Shown here piece after piece: positions 52,673 through 61,728 of a DNA stretch of 64,000 nucleotides. Each line of letters starts with the position of its first letter. The first letter of the stretch is position 1. A model generated the notes under the pieces. That model had not been told where the DNA came from. It ran no database searches and saw nothing but the letters and a program-made list of their open reading frames with translations. The DNA is from Bog-159 sp963818855 (lineage in GTDB: Bacteria; Acidobacteriota; Terriglobia; Bryobacterales; Bryobacteraceae). A program made the position numbers and the translations under genes. Where the stretch lies: the NCBI GenBank assembly GCA_963818855.1, contig CAWFUH010000010.1, positions 372,001 through 436,000 of the forward strand, in the 5' to 3' direction.

Positions 52673-53503
52673 ATGAAGAGAATCATATGGAGCAGCGCGC
52701 TCGCGCTGGCCGTCGCCGTGCCGGCACTGCTGGGGCAGCCCAAGCCCAAATCGACAGCCGAATTTGACGCGCTGAAAGCCATGTTCGGCGCGACGACCCC
52801 GGATGCCCGCATCGCGGCCGCGGAGAATGTGCTGACCAAGTTCGTGGACAGCGATTTCAAAGCCACGGCGCTCTATTTCGAGGCCGCCTCTTACCGTGAA
52901 AAGGGTGACTATGAGCACGCCGTAGTGTTCGGCGAACGCACTCTCGAGGCGGACGCCAAACATTACCAGGCTATGCTGCTGCTGGCGGAACTGATCGCGC
53001 AGCATACTAAGGAGTTTGACTTGGATCGCGAGGAAAAACTGGCCCAGGTGCAAAAGTACGCCACTGGCGCCCTCGATATAGTCAAGGACGCACCCAAGCC
53101 CAACCCGAATCTGACCGACGACCAGTGGACCGCCGCCAAGAAAGACTTTGCGTCCGAAGCGCACACCTCGCTGGGTATGGCCGCCATGGTGCGCAAAAAG
53201 TACGACGTCGCCGAAAGCGAGTTCAAACTCTCGATCGAAGGAGCGGAGCACGCCGATCCGGCGAGCATAGTGCGCCTCGGCAAGGCCTACAGCGAAGACG
53301 GCAAGTATGACGAGGCCATTGCGCAGTTCGACAAGGTAATGGCCATGCAGGACGTCGACGTGCGAGTCAAACAAGTGGCACAGGCCGAGCGTGTGCGTAC
53401 GTTCCAGAAGAAAAATCCGCCTAAACCCCCCGCTGCCGCGCCCCCCGCCAGCCCAGCGCCGCCAGACGCCACACCGCCCCAACCGCCTCCGCAGAAGCCG
53501 TAA
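52673..53503 (+). CDS. Secreted TPR-like protein with proline-rich tail
   Basis: 276 residues: a signal peptide (MKRIIWSSALALAVAVPALLGQ), helical repeats with TPR character (EAASYREKGDYEHAVVFGER, RLGKAYSEDGKYDEAIAQFD), and a C-terminal Pro/Ala-rich tail (about 40 residues, PPKPPAAAPPASPAPP). AGAGGAG precedes the ATG. The tail could be a linker or a region spanning the cell wall. It is followed by rnc after seven bases. Confidence 0.8.
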   Translation: MKRIIWSSALALAVAVPALLGQPKPKSTAEFDALKAMFGATTPDARIAAAENVLTKFVDSDFKATALYFEAASYREKGDYEHAVVFGERTLEADAKHYQAMLLLAELIAQHTKEFDLDREEKLAQVQKYATGALDIVKDAPKPNPNLTDDQWTAAKKDFASEAHTSLGMAAMVRKKYDVAESEFKLSIEGAEHADPASIVRLGKAYSEDGKYDEAIAQFDKVMAMQDVDVRVKQVAQAERVRTFQKKNPPKPPAAAPPASPAPPDATPPQPPPQKP

Positions 53504-53510
53504 CTCACTT

Positions 53511-54245
53511 ATGCGCGCGGAGCTGGATACGCTGGAGGCCGCTATCGGTCACCGCTTTGCGGACCGGGATATTTTGCATCGCGCGCTGACGCACAGTTCG
53601 CACGTCCATGAACAGGCGCTCGCCAGCGGATCCGCCGCGGCCCGCGACAACGAACAGCTCGAGTTTCTGGGCGACTCCGTATTGGGCTTCCTGATCAGCG
53701 AAGATCTGCTCCAGCGCCACCCGGAAGCCGCTGAAGGGCGCTTGTCCAAATTGAAGGCGCACCTGGTCAGCGCCACCTGGCTGCACGAGGCCGCACAGCG
53801 CCTGTGTCTGGGAGAATACCTGGAGCTCGGCCGAGGCGAGGAGATGAGCGGCGGGCGCACCAAGAAAACGCTGCTGGTGGACGCGCTCGAAGCCCTCATC
53901 GCGGCGATTTACCTGGATGGCGGCATGGAACCGGCCCGCCAATTCGTCCAAAGCTACGTAGTGGCGCCGGGGCTTACCGAGCCGGGCTTGGACGGCGAGC
54001 AACTTCCGCAGAATCTCACCGATTACAAGAGCGCCTTGCAGGAGTTCGCCCAAGCCCGCCGCCTCCCGCCGCCGCGTTATGTAATCGTGCACGAGCGCGG
54101 ACCCGAGCACTCCAAGACTTTCACCGTGGAAGCGCGCATGGGCCGCGAGTGGGTGGGGCAAGCCGAAGGCAACACCAAAAAGAGCGCCGCCCAAAAAGCT
54201 GCGCGCGATATCTACGAACGATTGCAGGCGTCGCCGCCGGCGTAG
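53511..54245 (+). CDS. rnc: Ribonuclease III
   Basis: RNase III cuts double-stranded RNA in rRNA and mRNA processing. The 244-residue protein has the signature NEQLEFLGDSVLGF with Glu48, Glu51 and Asp55, and the second metal pair in VDALEAL (Asp124, Glu127). A double-stranded RNA-binding domain follows (about 165-240, DYKSALQEFAQ to KKSAAQKAARD). The ATG at 53511 gives the normal length. Its place behind a secreted protein gene is unusual, but a short gap suggests shared transcription. Confidence 0.93.
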   Translation: MRAELDTLEAAIGHRFADRDILHRALTHSSHVHEQALASGSAAARDNEQLEFLGDSVLGFLISEDLLQRHPEAAEGRLSKLKAHLVSATWLHEAAQRLCLGEYLELGRGEEMSGGRTKKTLLVDALEALIAAIYLDGGMEPARQFVQSYVVAPGLTEPGLDGEQLPQNLTDYKSALQEFAQARRLPPPRYVIVHERGPEHSKTFTVEARMGREWVGQAEGNTKKSAAQKAARDIYERLQASPPA

Positions 54246-54329
54246 TCTTCGCCCGCCGCGATAATTTTTGAGAACCAACCCCCTCCGATTCTCGTAATCC
54301 AATTAACAGATCGCCAGGCTGGAGGGCCT

Positions 54330-54716
54330 ATGAAAACACTGATTTGGGCTTTGTTGTTCACAGGATTGACCTTGACCGCCGGAGAGCTTACCGGCAAATG
54401 GAGCGGCAAATTCGACATCACCACCTCGGACGGGGAAAACAAGCCCGACCAGGCGGTGATGACCCTGAAAGTGGATGGAACCACGGTCACGGGAACTGCC
54501 GGCCCGAACGAAGACCAGCAATGGGCCATCAAGAACGGCAAGCTGGAAGCGGGCAAACTCACCTTCGAAGTGCTCATGGAAGGAGGCGATGGCGATCAGG
54601 GCAAGCTCGTGTTCGACCTGGTTTTCGATGGCGATGCGATCCGCGGGACGGCCACGGGAACCGGCCACGATGGAGAAAAAATGTCCGCCAAGGTGGATCT
54701 GAAACACGCCAGTTGA
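54330..54716 (+). CDS. Small secreted beta-rich protein, unknown function
   Basis: 128 residues with a signal peptide (MKTLIWALLFTGLTLTAGE). The mature part alternates short strands with Gly/Asp turns (LTGKWSGKFDITTSDG, AVMTLKVDGTTVTGTAGP), suggesting a small lipocalin-like or avidin-like beta-barrel. I do not recognise a family name with confidence. CTGGAGGG precedes the ATG. It ends just before a diverged palindromic repeat and the decayed zone. Confidence 0.7.
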   Translation: MKTLIWALLFTGLTLTAGELTGKWSGKFDITTSDGENKPDQAVMTLKVDGTTVTGTAGPNEDQQWAIKNGKLEAGKLTFEVLMEGGDGDQGKLVFDLVFDGDAIRGTATGTGHDGEKMSAKVDLKHAS

Positions 54717-54924
54717 GAGCTGTGGGGCAGGACTCCAGTGTGTGCCCTAAAGGGGCAGATTACCAGTCGGGGAAGGACCCACTCGAATAGTTGATGGTTA
54801 GATTCGATAGCTGGCGAGCGGCACGATTGGGAAAACTGGCCGGGTCGGCACGCGCCGACTAGAGTTGTTGCGTTGGTCACGGGACCGCCATAGCTGGTTG
54901 CTATCCACGCGCATATTTTGACTA
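54717..54924. other. Gap with no gene between a small secreted protein and the IS630 element
   Basis: About 208 bases with frequent stops in all frames. The first part holds TGTGGGGCAGGACTCCAG (54721-54738), a diverged copy of the palindromic repeat fragment. The rest shows nothing I can assign. Confidence 0.5.
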
Positions 54925-56319
54925 GGTCTCGGACCGCCTGAAAAGGTTCTAATATATTCGAATGCATAGATTGAGTTTCGGACGGACTGGCCTGTCATGT
55001 TCCATTCCTTCGGATTTTCCGCAGGTTAGCCTTCGTAGGATGGTCTTCGCGCTCTTGGTGCGGCTTTTTGAGCGCAGCGCGCCTGGTTTCGCGGAGCGTA
55101 ATTTCAACGGGCTGGTTCAGCCTGCGGTCGCCGTCAGTGGTGGCGGGGCGGTTTGTACTTGAACACCCTGCGGGCCTTCTGCCGCGTGAACCGCCAGTTG
55201 ATCTTGGTCCGCCTCTGGTCGGCCCGATGGTTCCATGCCTTGGTTTCCCGCTTTAGCTTCCGCAGATCCGGAATCCGCCGTTTGCCCAGACATTGCCGCG
55301 CGTACAGGCTGAGTTCGATTTCCGCTTGATTGAGCCAGCTTCCGTGTTTTGGGGTGTAGTGCACGGTGAGCCGGTCCCAAATGTCCCCGCCCTTCTGCTC
55401 GCCGAGGTAATCGGTCAATGATTTGCGGGTGTGTATGTTGAGGTTGTCCATCACAATGTGAATCGTGCTGGCCGCCGGATACTGCTCCACGACGTGCCCC
55501 ACGATGCGCGCGAACTCGGCGCCGGAACGGTTGGGTGTGGCGGTGGTGAAGTGGCGGCCGGCCTTCGGTTCCACCACGCCAAATACGTTCGCCGTGCCGC
55601 ACCGTTCATATTCATTGTCCTGCTTGCCGGGTTTTCCCGGTTTGGCTGGTATGGGGGGGCGCACGTCATCGTGCAGCGAGATCGGTTTCTCATCCAAGCA
55701 AACGACGGGTTGGTCCGGATCATAGGGCTTCTCGTAGACCCCCAGTGTGTCTTCCATCTTTTCGATGTATTCCGGGGTCAACTCGGCCACGCACCACATT
55801 TTTTTCCCGCCACGGCTTCAACTCGTGGCTCTGCAGCAAAACCCGGATTGTTTCTCGGCCCACCTTAGGCACCAGTTTCCGCTTGACGGCTTCTTCCACG
55901 ATCAAGCGCACCGTCCAACGTGCCCGCCCCTCCGGCGCTTGACTGCAAACCATGGCAATGATGCGTTGCTTCTGGGAGTCGTCGAGAACCTCGTGGGCAC
56001 CTGGCCGCTGCTTGTCGTAGAGAGCGGCATTCAGGCCGCCACTGTTGTAGCGATGGGCGATCTGACGGATCGCCTTGGGCGTAAGAGGGACTGTTTTGGC
56101 GACACGAGGTGCCGTGACGCCATCGGCAAGTTGTCGTAGCACAATAGCGCGGGGGACGACACGCACTTGCTGAATGCCACCTCGCAGCAGTTCAACAATC
56201 TGAGTCAGATCCTTAGGCTTTACCTTAATTGGGACAGGGCGGCGAGCCATGTCTCAGGATAGCTTAAAACATTTCCCGATGGAAGCGTTTTATAGAACTA
56301 TTTCAGGCGGTCTGAGACC
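54925..56319 (-). mobile_element. Complete IS630-family insertion sequence with terminal inverted repeats and TA target duplication
   Basis: The left end (54925-54951) and the reverse complement of the right end (56293-56319) match at 24 of 27 positions, both beginning GGTCTC, then GACCGCCTGAAA. TA occurs directly outside both ends (54923-54924 and 56320-56321), the standard IS630 target duplication. The element is 1395 bases and carries one transposase gene in two frames. The intact ends suggest insertion in fairly recent time. It lies in a zone of decayed genes. Confidence 0.88.
55134..56250 (-). pseudogene. IS630 transposase split by a frameshift at an A7 run
   Basis: The first frame (ATG 56250) codes for 150 residues with two helix-turn-helix regions (PKAIRQIAHRYNSGGL, ARWTVRLIVEEA) and reaches LKPWREK. 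The second frame (from 55799) continues MWCVAELTPEYIEKMED and holds the DDE triad: Asp in VVCLDEKPI, Asp in IVMDNLNIHT and Glu in GSWLNQAEIEL. The junction falls on seven A residues (55799-55805 on this strand). Joining needs a +1 shift, equivalent to losing one A. Slippage on the A-run could still yield some full transposase; otherwise it is a simple indel. Confidence 0.85.
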
Positions 56320-56379
56320 TAGACGGGATTGATATGCATTTCCACACCACCGGCTACCCAGAGGGCAAGGCCACATCTC

Positions 56380-57010
56380 TCAATTGGTGCGAGCCAGCGC
56401 TGAGTTCACGGCCTTTATTTGCTCGTACACATCCGGGTGCAGGTAGGTACCCTGCTCGGTGGCGGGCTTGTCTCCGTCATCGGAACGCGGTACTTGTTGG
56501 CGTAGGGGTCATGTCGAATACGACTTTACGATCAAAACGAACCAGCCCAGTGTCGAGGTCTCCTGGCAGGTTACTGGATACGGTGAGTTTTCCGTTGATC
56601 GACACGGCCCCCCCAAGCTACCAGCCAACCCACCGCCGGTGATCCCACGACTCCAACTCCGTTCGGCGACGCGGAAACACCAGCCACGCTGCTCCCCTGT
56701 CCGGATGTGGCATTGCTTGTACCCAGGACACCGGTTCCCCCAGACGCGTCGGTGTTCACGCCATTGATCCCGACCCCGGCGGGGCTATCGCTCGCGCCGG
56801 TCACACCGACCGCGAAACTCGAGGTGGCGAGGTTGATCCAGCTCAGGCCAGCTCCGTTGGGGCTCACAGCGGAACCTTGTACGCCCGTGGTGGAGCCCGT
56901 AGTGGCTGTGGCCGTACCGCTCACGCCTAACCCCCGTGCTCGCGCTTTGACCGTAGACGCCTAAGCCGCTGCCGGCGATTTGACCAGAGTGATTAACCGC
57001 ACATTGGCTC
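56380..57010 (-). pseudogene. Remnant of a secreted Gly/Val repeat protein
   Basis: Three frames must be joined. The first reads NHSGQIAGSGLGVYGQSASTGV; the next holds SGTATATTGSTTGVQG, GVGINGVNTDASGGTGVLG and SPNGVGVVG; the third reads AVSINGKLTVSSNLPGDLD and, after a further shift, DGDKPATEQGTYLHPDVYEQIKAVNSALARTN in part, ending in TGA at 56382-56380. Repeats of the form GVxGxxxSGxGVLG occur in large secreted beta-helix or tail-fibre-like proteins. The start is missing. It sits next to the IS630 element. Confidence 0.55.
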
Positions 57011-57011
57011 A

Positions 57012-57778
57012 GTGAAGGATGGGATTGACAATCATGCGTGCGATGAGAGCAAGGATTTGAAGCTAGTGGACATTCCAAGACCTGTGGTATCGGATGGGCG
57101 AGTACCGGGGGATACCAACGAGCGAAAGCACCGCTGGTCTTGGGTGGAGAGGGAGCCGGCGTGGTGGAGGAGGGAGGAGGAATGGCCTTTCCTGTCGGTT
57201 CACGTGTGATGTTTACGGGCCCGTATGGCTTGTCCGAGAATGGAACCTACAGTGAGTGGCTTGCTGTTCGCAAAGAGAACCTCTGTTTGATTCCGGACAA
57301 TATCGAGGCTCTTTCCGCTGCAGGTCTTCCCGTTGCGTATCTGACCGCCCAAATGACACTGAACTTTGCGCGATTTGCAAAGGGCAAGGACCGTGCTGTC
57401 ACCCGCCATCGGCGGTTCAGTCGGAAACGCAGTCACTCAGTAGCGAAGGCGCAAGGTGCGAGACTATCAACCACAACCAACCACTCGAAGGCGCAAAAAA
57501 TACCGTCTCTGGGTTTCGGCGAGGTAATCGACCTTTCTGTGGAGAAGCCTTAGCGACGGCGTTCGCCGGATCACAGAGGGTGATGGCGTCGATATCGTGA
57601 TCGATGCAGTAGGCGGAGAAATCCTGAGCGGAGCTCTCGGCATACTCTCTACCGGGGAAGTCTGACTACATTGGGCTACTCCGCTCGCCGCAAGACAACC
57701 ATCGACGTCACGGATCTCATCTGGAAGCACGCTAGTATTCAGAGCTACTCCCTGTTCTCACAACCTGCGGAGGTGTGA
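57012..57778 (+). pseudogene. Decayed NADPH:quinone oxidoreductase-type (MDR) gene
   Basis: Fragments of one medium-chain dehydrogenase appear in three frames: LKLVDIPRPVVSDGRV, then LGGEGAGVVEEGGGMAFPVGSRVMFTG and SEWLAVRKENLCLIPDN, then GFGEVIDLSVEK, followed by RRITEGDGVDIVIDAVGGEIL and GYSARRKTTIDVTDLIWK ending at TGA 57776-57778. The nucleotide-binding GxGxxG region is lost. At least four frame changes and a deletion are needed, so this is dead sequence. Confidence 0.7.
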
Positions 57779-57955
57779 GCTACCGAATGGAGGGTCATTT
57801 TTTCATTACTTCAATCCGGTGCGGTCAAGCCCGTCGTGGCAAAGGCGTTTCCGCTGGCCACAAGATCGCTGTGTCGGACGATTACCAAGATGTGGCGCCT
57901 GAGAGCGCCGACCGGCTGGGTCAGTACCTGCGCCCACCCTCGAGTCTACCCTGAA

Positions 57956-57985
57956 GCGGGTCTCCAAGCCCCGCCATTCGGCGGG
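57956..57985. repeat. GC-rich palindromic repeat (dispersed family)
   Basis: CCCGCC and GGCGGG form a hairpin around ATTC (57970-57985). An overlapping arrangement pairs GCGGG (57956-57960) with CCCGC of the same unit around TCTCCAAG. Further GC-rich arms follow to about 58012. The whole 57779-58048 gap otherwise shows no gene. Confidence 0.6.
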
Positions 57986-58048
57986 ACATGGACGCCCGCC
58001 CCACAGGGCAGCATAGCCGCAAACCAAAAGTCACAGCTTGAATGCAAC

Positions 58049-60499
58049 CTACTCGTGCCGCAGCGCCACCACCGGATCAACCTTGGTCGCCCGCCGGGCC
58101 GGCAGAAAGCTGGCCAGCAACGCCACCAGAGTCAGCACCAGAATTGAACCGGCAAATACCAGCGGATCGTCGGAACTCAGCTTGGGCAGGAATGCAGACG
58201 AAAACCTGAGGACTACCAACGCGATCAGGGTACCCGCAGCCAAGCCGGCCAACGTCAACGTCATACCCTGCCGCAACATCGTAGAGAGCACCTGCCCGGG
58301 CTGCCCGCCCAGCGCGATGCGGATGCCGAACTCGTGCGTGCGCTGCCGCACCGCGAAAGTCAGCACACTGTACAAGCCGATGGCTGACAACAACAGAGAA
58401 ATTGCACCCACCACGCTCACCAGCATGGCTGCCGTCCTCTCCGAGTAGAGTGCCTGTCCAATCCAACCCTGGTAGGGTACGAAACTGCTGCCCCGCGTCG
58501 CCGCATGCACTGCCGCAGCCTCCCTCCCCAACGCCGGCATGAGCGCGGTCAGCGGCCCCGTGCTGCGCACAAAGAACGCCATCCAGAATTCCCCGCCGGA
58601 CGTCTGGCGGGAAGCCGTGTAGAAAAAAGGCGTGGGACCTTCCGTCAGGCGGCGGTACTTACTGTCGCGCGCCAGGCCGATCACGGTAAACCAGCTGCCG
58701 CCCGCGCGGACTTTGCGCCCCACCACGGGCCCGTCGCCGAAATAGCGCCGTTGGAACGCCTGGTTCACGATCATCACCGGGGCGGTGTTATAGTCGTCCT
58801 GCTCGCGGAAATCGCGGCCTTCCAAAAGCGGAATTCGCAGCACGTCGAGATATCCGGGGGACACGCTGCTGTTCAGGGCACGCATGGGTTCGCCCGCTGC
58901 CGGCACGTATCCCTCCACAGCGATTTCGTTGTCCGCGCTGTCGCCGAATTCGAGTGGGACCATAGTGGTGAAGGCCACATTCTCGACGCCGGGCATCGCA
59001 CGCAGCCGTTCGGCCAGGCGCAGACAGAATTGCCTGCGCTCCGTGCCCGTGTGGCAGAACGTTTCGACATAATACTTCGCGCAGGCCACATTCTGCACGT
59101 TCATGCCGGGATCGAGCGCGCGCGTGCTGTAAAAACTCCGGGCTAAGATTCCAGTGCCGACCAGCGCCACCATCGACAGCGCCACTTCGGCGGCCACCAG
59201 CAGTGCGCGCGTGCGGCCCGCGCCCGGGCCGGAAGTCGAGCCGCGGGCGCTCTCTTTCAGGTGGCCGATCACGTCGGCGTGGACCGAGTGAAGCGCAGGC
59301 GCGACGCCGGTCAGCACCGCGGCCGCCGTGCACAGCAGAATCGTGAAAGCCAGCATGTGCCAGTTCGCGACCGGGCCAATGCCGAATGGCAGGTTGGTGG
59401 GCGGCATCAGCCAGGCGAGTGCCTGGCCGCACCACATGGCCAGCAGCGTGCCGGCCGCCGCGCCCAGGATCGCCAGCAGCAGGCTCTCGGTGAGCAACTG
59501 CCGGACCAGCCGGATGGGGCGCGCGCCCAAGGCCAGCCGGATACTGAACTCCTTCTGCCGCGCGGCCGCCCTCGCGAGTTGCAGGTTGGTGACGTTCGCG
59601 GCCACGATCAGGAACAGCACCACACATATGGCCATCAAAATCTGCAGCGGCCTCCGCAGCCACGCCTGAGCGCCCGCGTGTCCCTGCCAGATGGGCAGGA
59701 GAGTGGCGCCGAATGCCCGGTTCGTTTCGGGATGAGCCTCAGCCAGCCTCCGCGCGCAGGCCACCACTTCCGCGCGCGCCCGCTCCATAGTCACACCGGA
59801 GCGGAGCCGCGCCGTGAGCCACATCTGGTGTGCGGCGCGGTTGTCGAGCAGCCAACTGCCCTGGCCGTTCATCTCAGGCGCCAGCGCCAACGGAACCCAC
59901 ATCTCCAGCATCAGCCCCGGCACCACTCCATGGAATTGCGGAGGGATCACACCCACCACCGTCAGGTCGCGCTGATTCACGCGCAGCGCCCGGCCGACCA
60001 CCCGCGGGTCCCGATGGAAGACGGTGTCCCACAGCGCGTCGCTGATCATGACCACGTGCGGCCCGCCGGGCGCGTCGCCGGAATCTTCGGGCAGAAAGGT
60101 TCGCCCGCGAGCGGCTTTCACACCTATGACGGAAAAATAGTTGGCCGAGACGAACTCGCCCCAGAGCAGGCGCGGGTTCTGATCGCTGCCGACCGTAAAA
60201 ACATTCACCAACGATGCAGCCACACCGGAGATCTGCTGCAGACTGTCACGGTAATCGCGGTAGTCGCGATACGAACTGTTCTCTAACGCGCCGGAGGGCG
60301 CCACGGTCTCGATCGTCGCCAGTTCGCTGCCGCGCGCGGCGCCGGGGATGGGATCGAGCAGGACTCCGTCGATCCAGCCAAACACCGTCGAATTGGCTGC
60401 AATCCCGACGGCCAGAGTGAATATGGCGGTTGCCGTAAGCCCCGGACTGGCGCGTAACAAGCGTGCGCCGAAACGTAAATCTTCAAGTAGCGCAGACAT
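58049..60499 (-). CDS. ADOP-type duplicated orphan permease (FtsX/MacB fold)
   Basis: An 816-residue membrane protein with two FtsX-like permease halves, each with a MacB-type periplasmic domain. It begins with LLEDLRFGARLLRASPGLTATAIFTLAVGIAANS in part, the hallmark of the Acidobacterial Duplicated Orphan Permease family, and ends ARRATKVDPVVALRHE. About eight membrane helices are visible. Its own ATPase is not encoded nearby, as is normal for the family. CAGGTAG precedes the ATG. The function is not known for these proteins; ABC-type efflux or lipoprotein handling is assumed. Confidence 0.9.
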   Translation of the reverse strand: MSALLEDLRFGARLLRASPGLTATAIFTLAVGIAANSTVFGWIDGVLLDPIPGAARGSELATIETVAPSGALENSSYRDYRDYRDSLQQISGVAASLVNVFTVGSDQNPRLLWGEFVSANYFSVIGVKAARGRTFLPEDSGDAPGGPHVVMISDALWDTVFHRDPRVVGRALRVNQRDLTVVGVIPPQFHGVVPGLMLEMWVPLALAPEMNGQGSWLLDNRAAHQMWLTARLRSGVTMERARAEVVACARRLAEAHPETNRAFGATLLPIWQGHAGAQAWLRRPLQILMAICVVLFLIVAANVTNLQLARAAARQKEFSIRLALGARPIRLVRQLLTESLLLAILGAAAGTLLAMWCGQALAWLMPPTNLPFGIGPVANWHMLAFTILLCTAAAVLTGVAPALHSVHADVIGHLKESARGSTSGPGAGRTRALLVAAEVALSMVALVGTGILARSFYSTRALDPGMNVQNVACAKYYVETFCHTGTERRQFCLRLAERLRAMPGVENVAFTTMVPLEFGDSADNEIAVEGYVPAAGEPMRALNSSVSPGYLDVLRIPLLEGRDFREQDDYNTAPVMIVNQAFQRRYFGDGPVVGRKVRAGGSWFTVIGLARDSKYRRLTEGPTPFFYTASRQTSGGEFWMAFFVRSTGPLTALMPALGREAAAVHAATRGSSFVPYQGWIGQALYSERTAAMLVSVVGAISLLLSAIGLYSVLTFAVRQRTHEFGIRIALGGQPGQVLSTMLRQGMTLTLAGLAAGTLIALVVLRFSSAFLPKLSSDDPLVFAGSILVLTLVALLASFLPARRATKVDPVVALRHE

Positions 60500-60623
60500 A
60501 TCTACCTGATATGCACGATCACTTCCATGCTATCTGGTGGCTGTTATTGGCGCAAGGGGGACGGCCCGTGTCGTTTGTAGACTTTCATGTCCGAAAATGG
60601 GAAACTGGCACAGATGGAGCCGG

Positions 60624-61133
60624 TCAGTCCCGAAACATCGCGAAATAAACCGCAGCCGGAACCAGCAGAAGCGCCGCAGCCAGCGCCAGAACCAGCACGC
60701 CGTGCCCCGCAATGATGGCCGCTGCCGAAGGAAGCAGCGCCGGAATCTTGAATCCAGCCACGCCGGATGCAATCTTCTTTAGCTCCGCCTGAAACCACGC
60801 GGACGTGGCGCCGAAGCAGGCGCCCAGCAGCCCCATGGCGCAAGCGAACGCAATCACCTGTGCCGCCGTGATGGGCCGTCCGGCGGTGGCGGCGGCTTCG
60901 CGACGGGCGCGCATCTGGGCCCGCCACCAGACACGTCCGGAATCGGGCACTACGGCGCTGGTGCGCATGCTCTCCCGATCGTCGTCAATCGCGCCGGCGA
61001 TCGCCGCTACGTCCGCGCAGATCATGCAGGCCGCTACGTGCGCGCGAATGGCATCGTCCACACGCTCCGGCCAGCGAGATTGGAGCACGGCGGATAGCAC
61101 CTCGGCTTCCCATTCGCATTCCACCGGCTTCAT
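60624..61133 (-). CDS. Anti-sigma factor-like membrane protein with zinc-finger motif
   Basis: 169 residues. The N-terminus has the anti-sigma zinc-finger pattern HVAACMICADV (His-x3-Cys-x2-Cys), which binds the sigma factor. Two membrane segments follow at about 88-112 and 130-165. It overlaps the ECF sigma gene as ATGA, the usual arrangement for a sigma/anti-sigma pair. The C-terminal ends directly in a membrane segment, so no large sensor domain is present. Confidence 0.8.
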   Translation of the reverse strand: MKPVECEWEAEVLSAVLQSRWPERVDDAIRAHVAACMICADVAAIAGAIDDDRESMRTSAVVPDSGRVWWRAQMRARREAAATAGRPITAAQVIAFACAMGLLGACFGATSAWFQAELKKIASGVAGFKIPALLPSAAAIIAGHGVLVLALAAALLLVPAAVYFAMFRD

Positions 61134-61708
61134 GACTTTCCTCCCGCGGGCGCGCGTCCCAACAACATAGCCAGTCTGCGTCGCGCGCGAAACAGCATCG
61201 GCTTTAAACTGGTGGCACGTACCCCCACCACTTCCGCGATCTCGCTATGCGAGGCGCCTTCGGCATACGCCAGCCACAGGATGGCCCGCTCGCGGGGTTT
61301 CAGGCGGGTCATGGCGCGCGTGAAGTCGGTCCGATGTTCGGCGGCGGCGTCGTCCAGGCCGGAAGGAACGCGCTCGATATCGTCGCCCACCAGCGTGGCA
61401 GCCGCGCGCGTCAGACTCCGCCGCCGCGCATCCCGCGCCAGGTTCGTCGCAATGCGATATAGAGAATTGCGGCGATGCGCCTCACTCGTGTAGGTCGCAG
61501 ACGCCCGCAGGAATCGATAGAACGCCTCCTGCAACAGGTCTTCGGCGAGTGTCCGGTCGCCGGTTACTCGCGTGAGGTACGCCCATAGTCCGCGCGCGGT
61601 CCGTTCGTAGAATGCGCGGAACGTGTCCTCATCCATCACGAAACCCGCGGCAGCGTCGTCGAGAGCGTGATCGCATCCGATATCGTTAATGGTCGTCTCA
61701 CGAAACAT
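61130..61708 (-). CDS. ECF-type RNA polymerase sigma factor
   Basis: 192 residues. Region 2 reads FRAFYERTARGLWAYLTRVTGDRTLAEDLLQEAFYRF and region 4 has RLKPRERAILWLAYAEGASHSEIAEVVGV with helix-turn-helix character. No region 1 or 3 is present, as in all ECF sigma factors. The start at 61708 is used, although MDEDTFRAFY at 61636 is equally compatible. It acts with the downstream anti-sigma gene. Confidence 0.88.
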   Translation of the reverse strand: MFRETTINDIGCDHALDDAAAGFVMDEDTFRAFYERTARGLWAYLTRVTGDRTLAEDLLQEAFYRFLRASATYTSEAHRRNSLYRIATNLARDARRRSLTRAAATLVGDDIERVPSGLDDAAAEHRTDFTRAMTRLKPRERAILWLAYAEGASHSEIAEVVGVRATSLKPMLFRARRRLAMLLGRAPAGGKS

Positions 61709-61728
61709 AGGCGCACGCAGTCGTTTCT

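Noticed and set aside
55797..55807. Programmed -1 frameshift at the A7 run in the IS630 transposase
   Set aside because: Reading frames show that a +1 shift (or loss of one A) is needed, so standard -1 slippage does not join the two parts.
57806..58027. Minus-strand 73-codon frame with GGRPCPAEWRGLETR
   Set aside because: The first half is translation of the palindromic repeat and the rest has no recognisable features or ribosome site.
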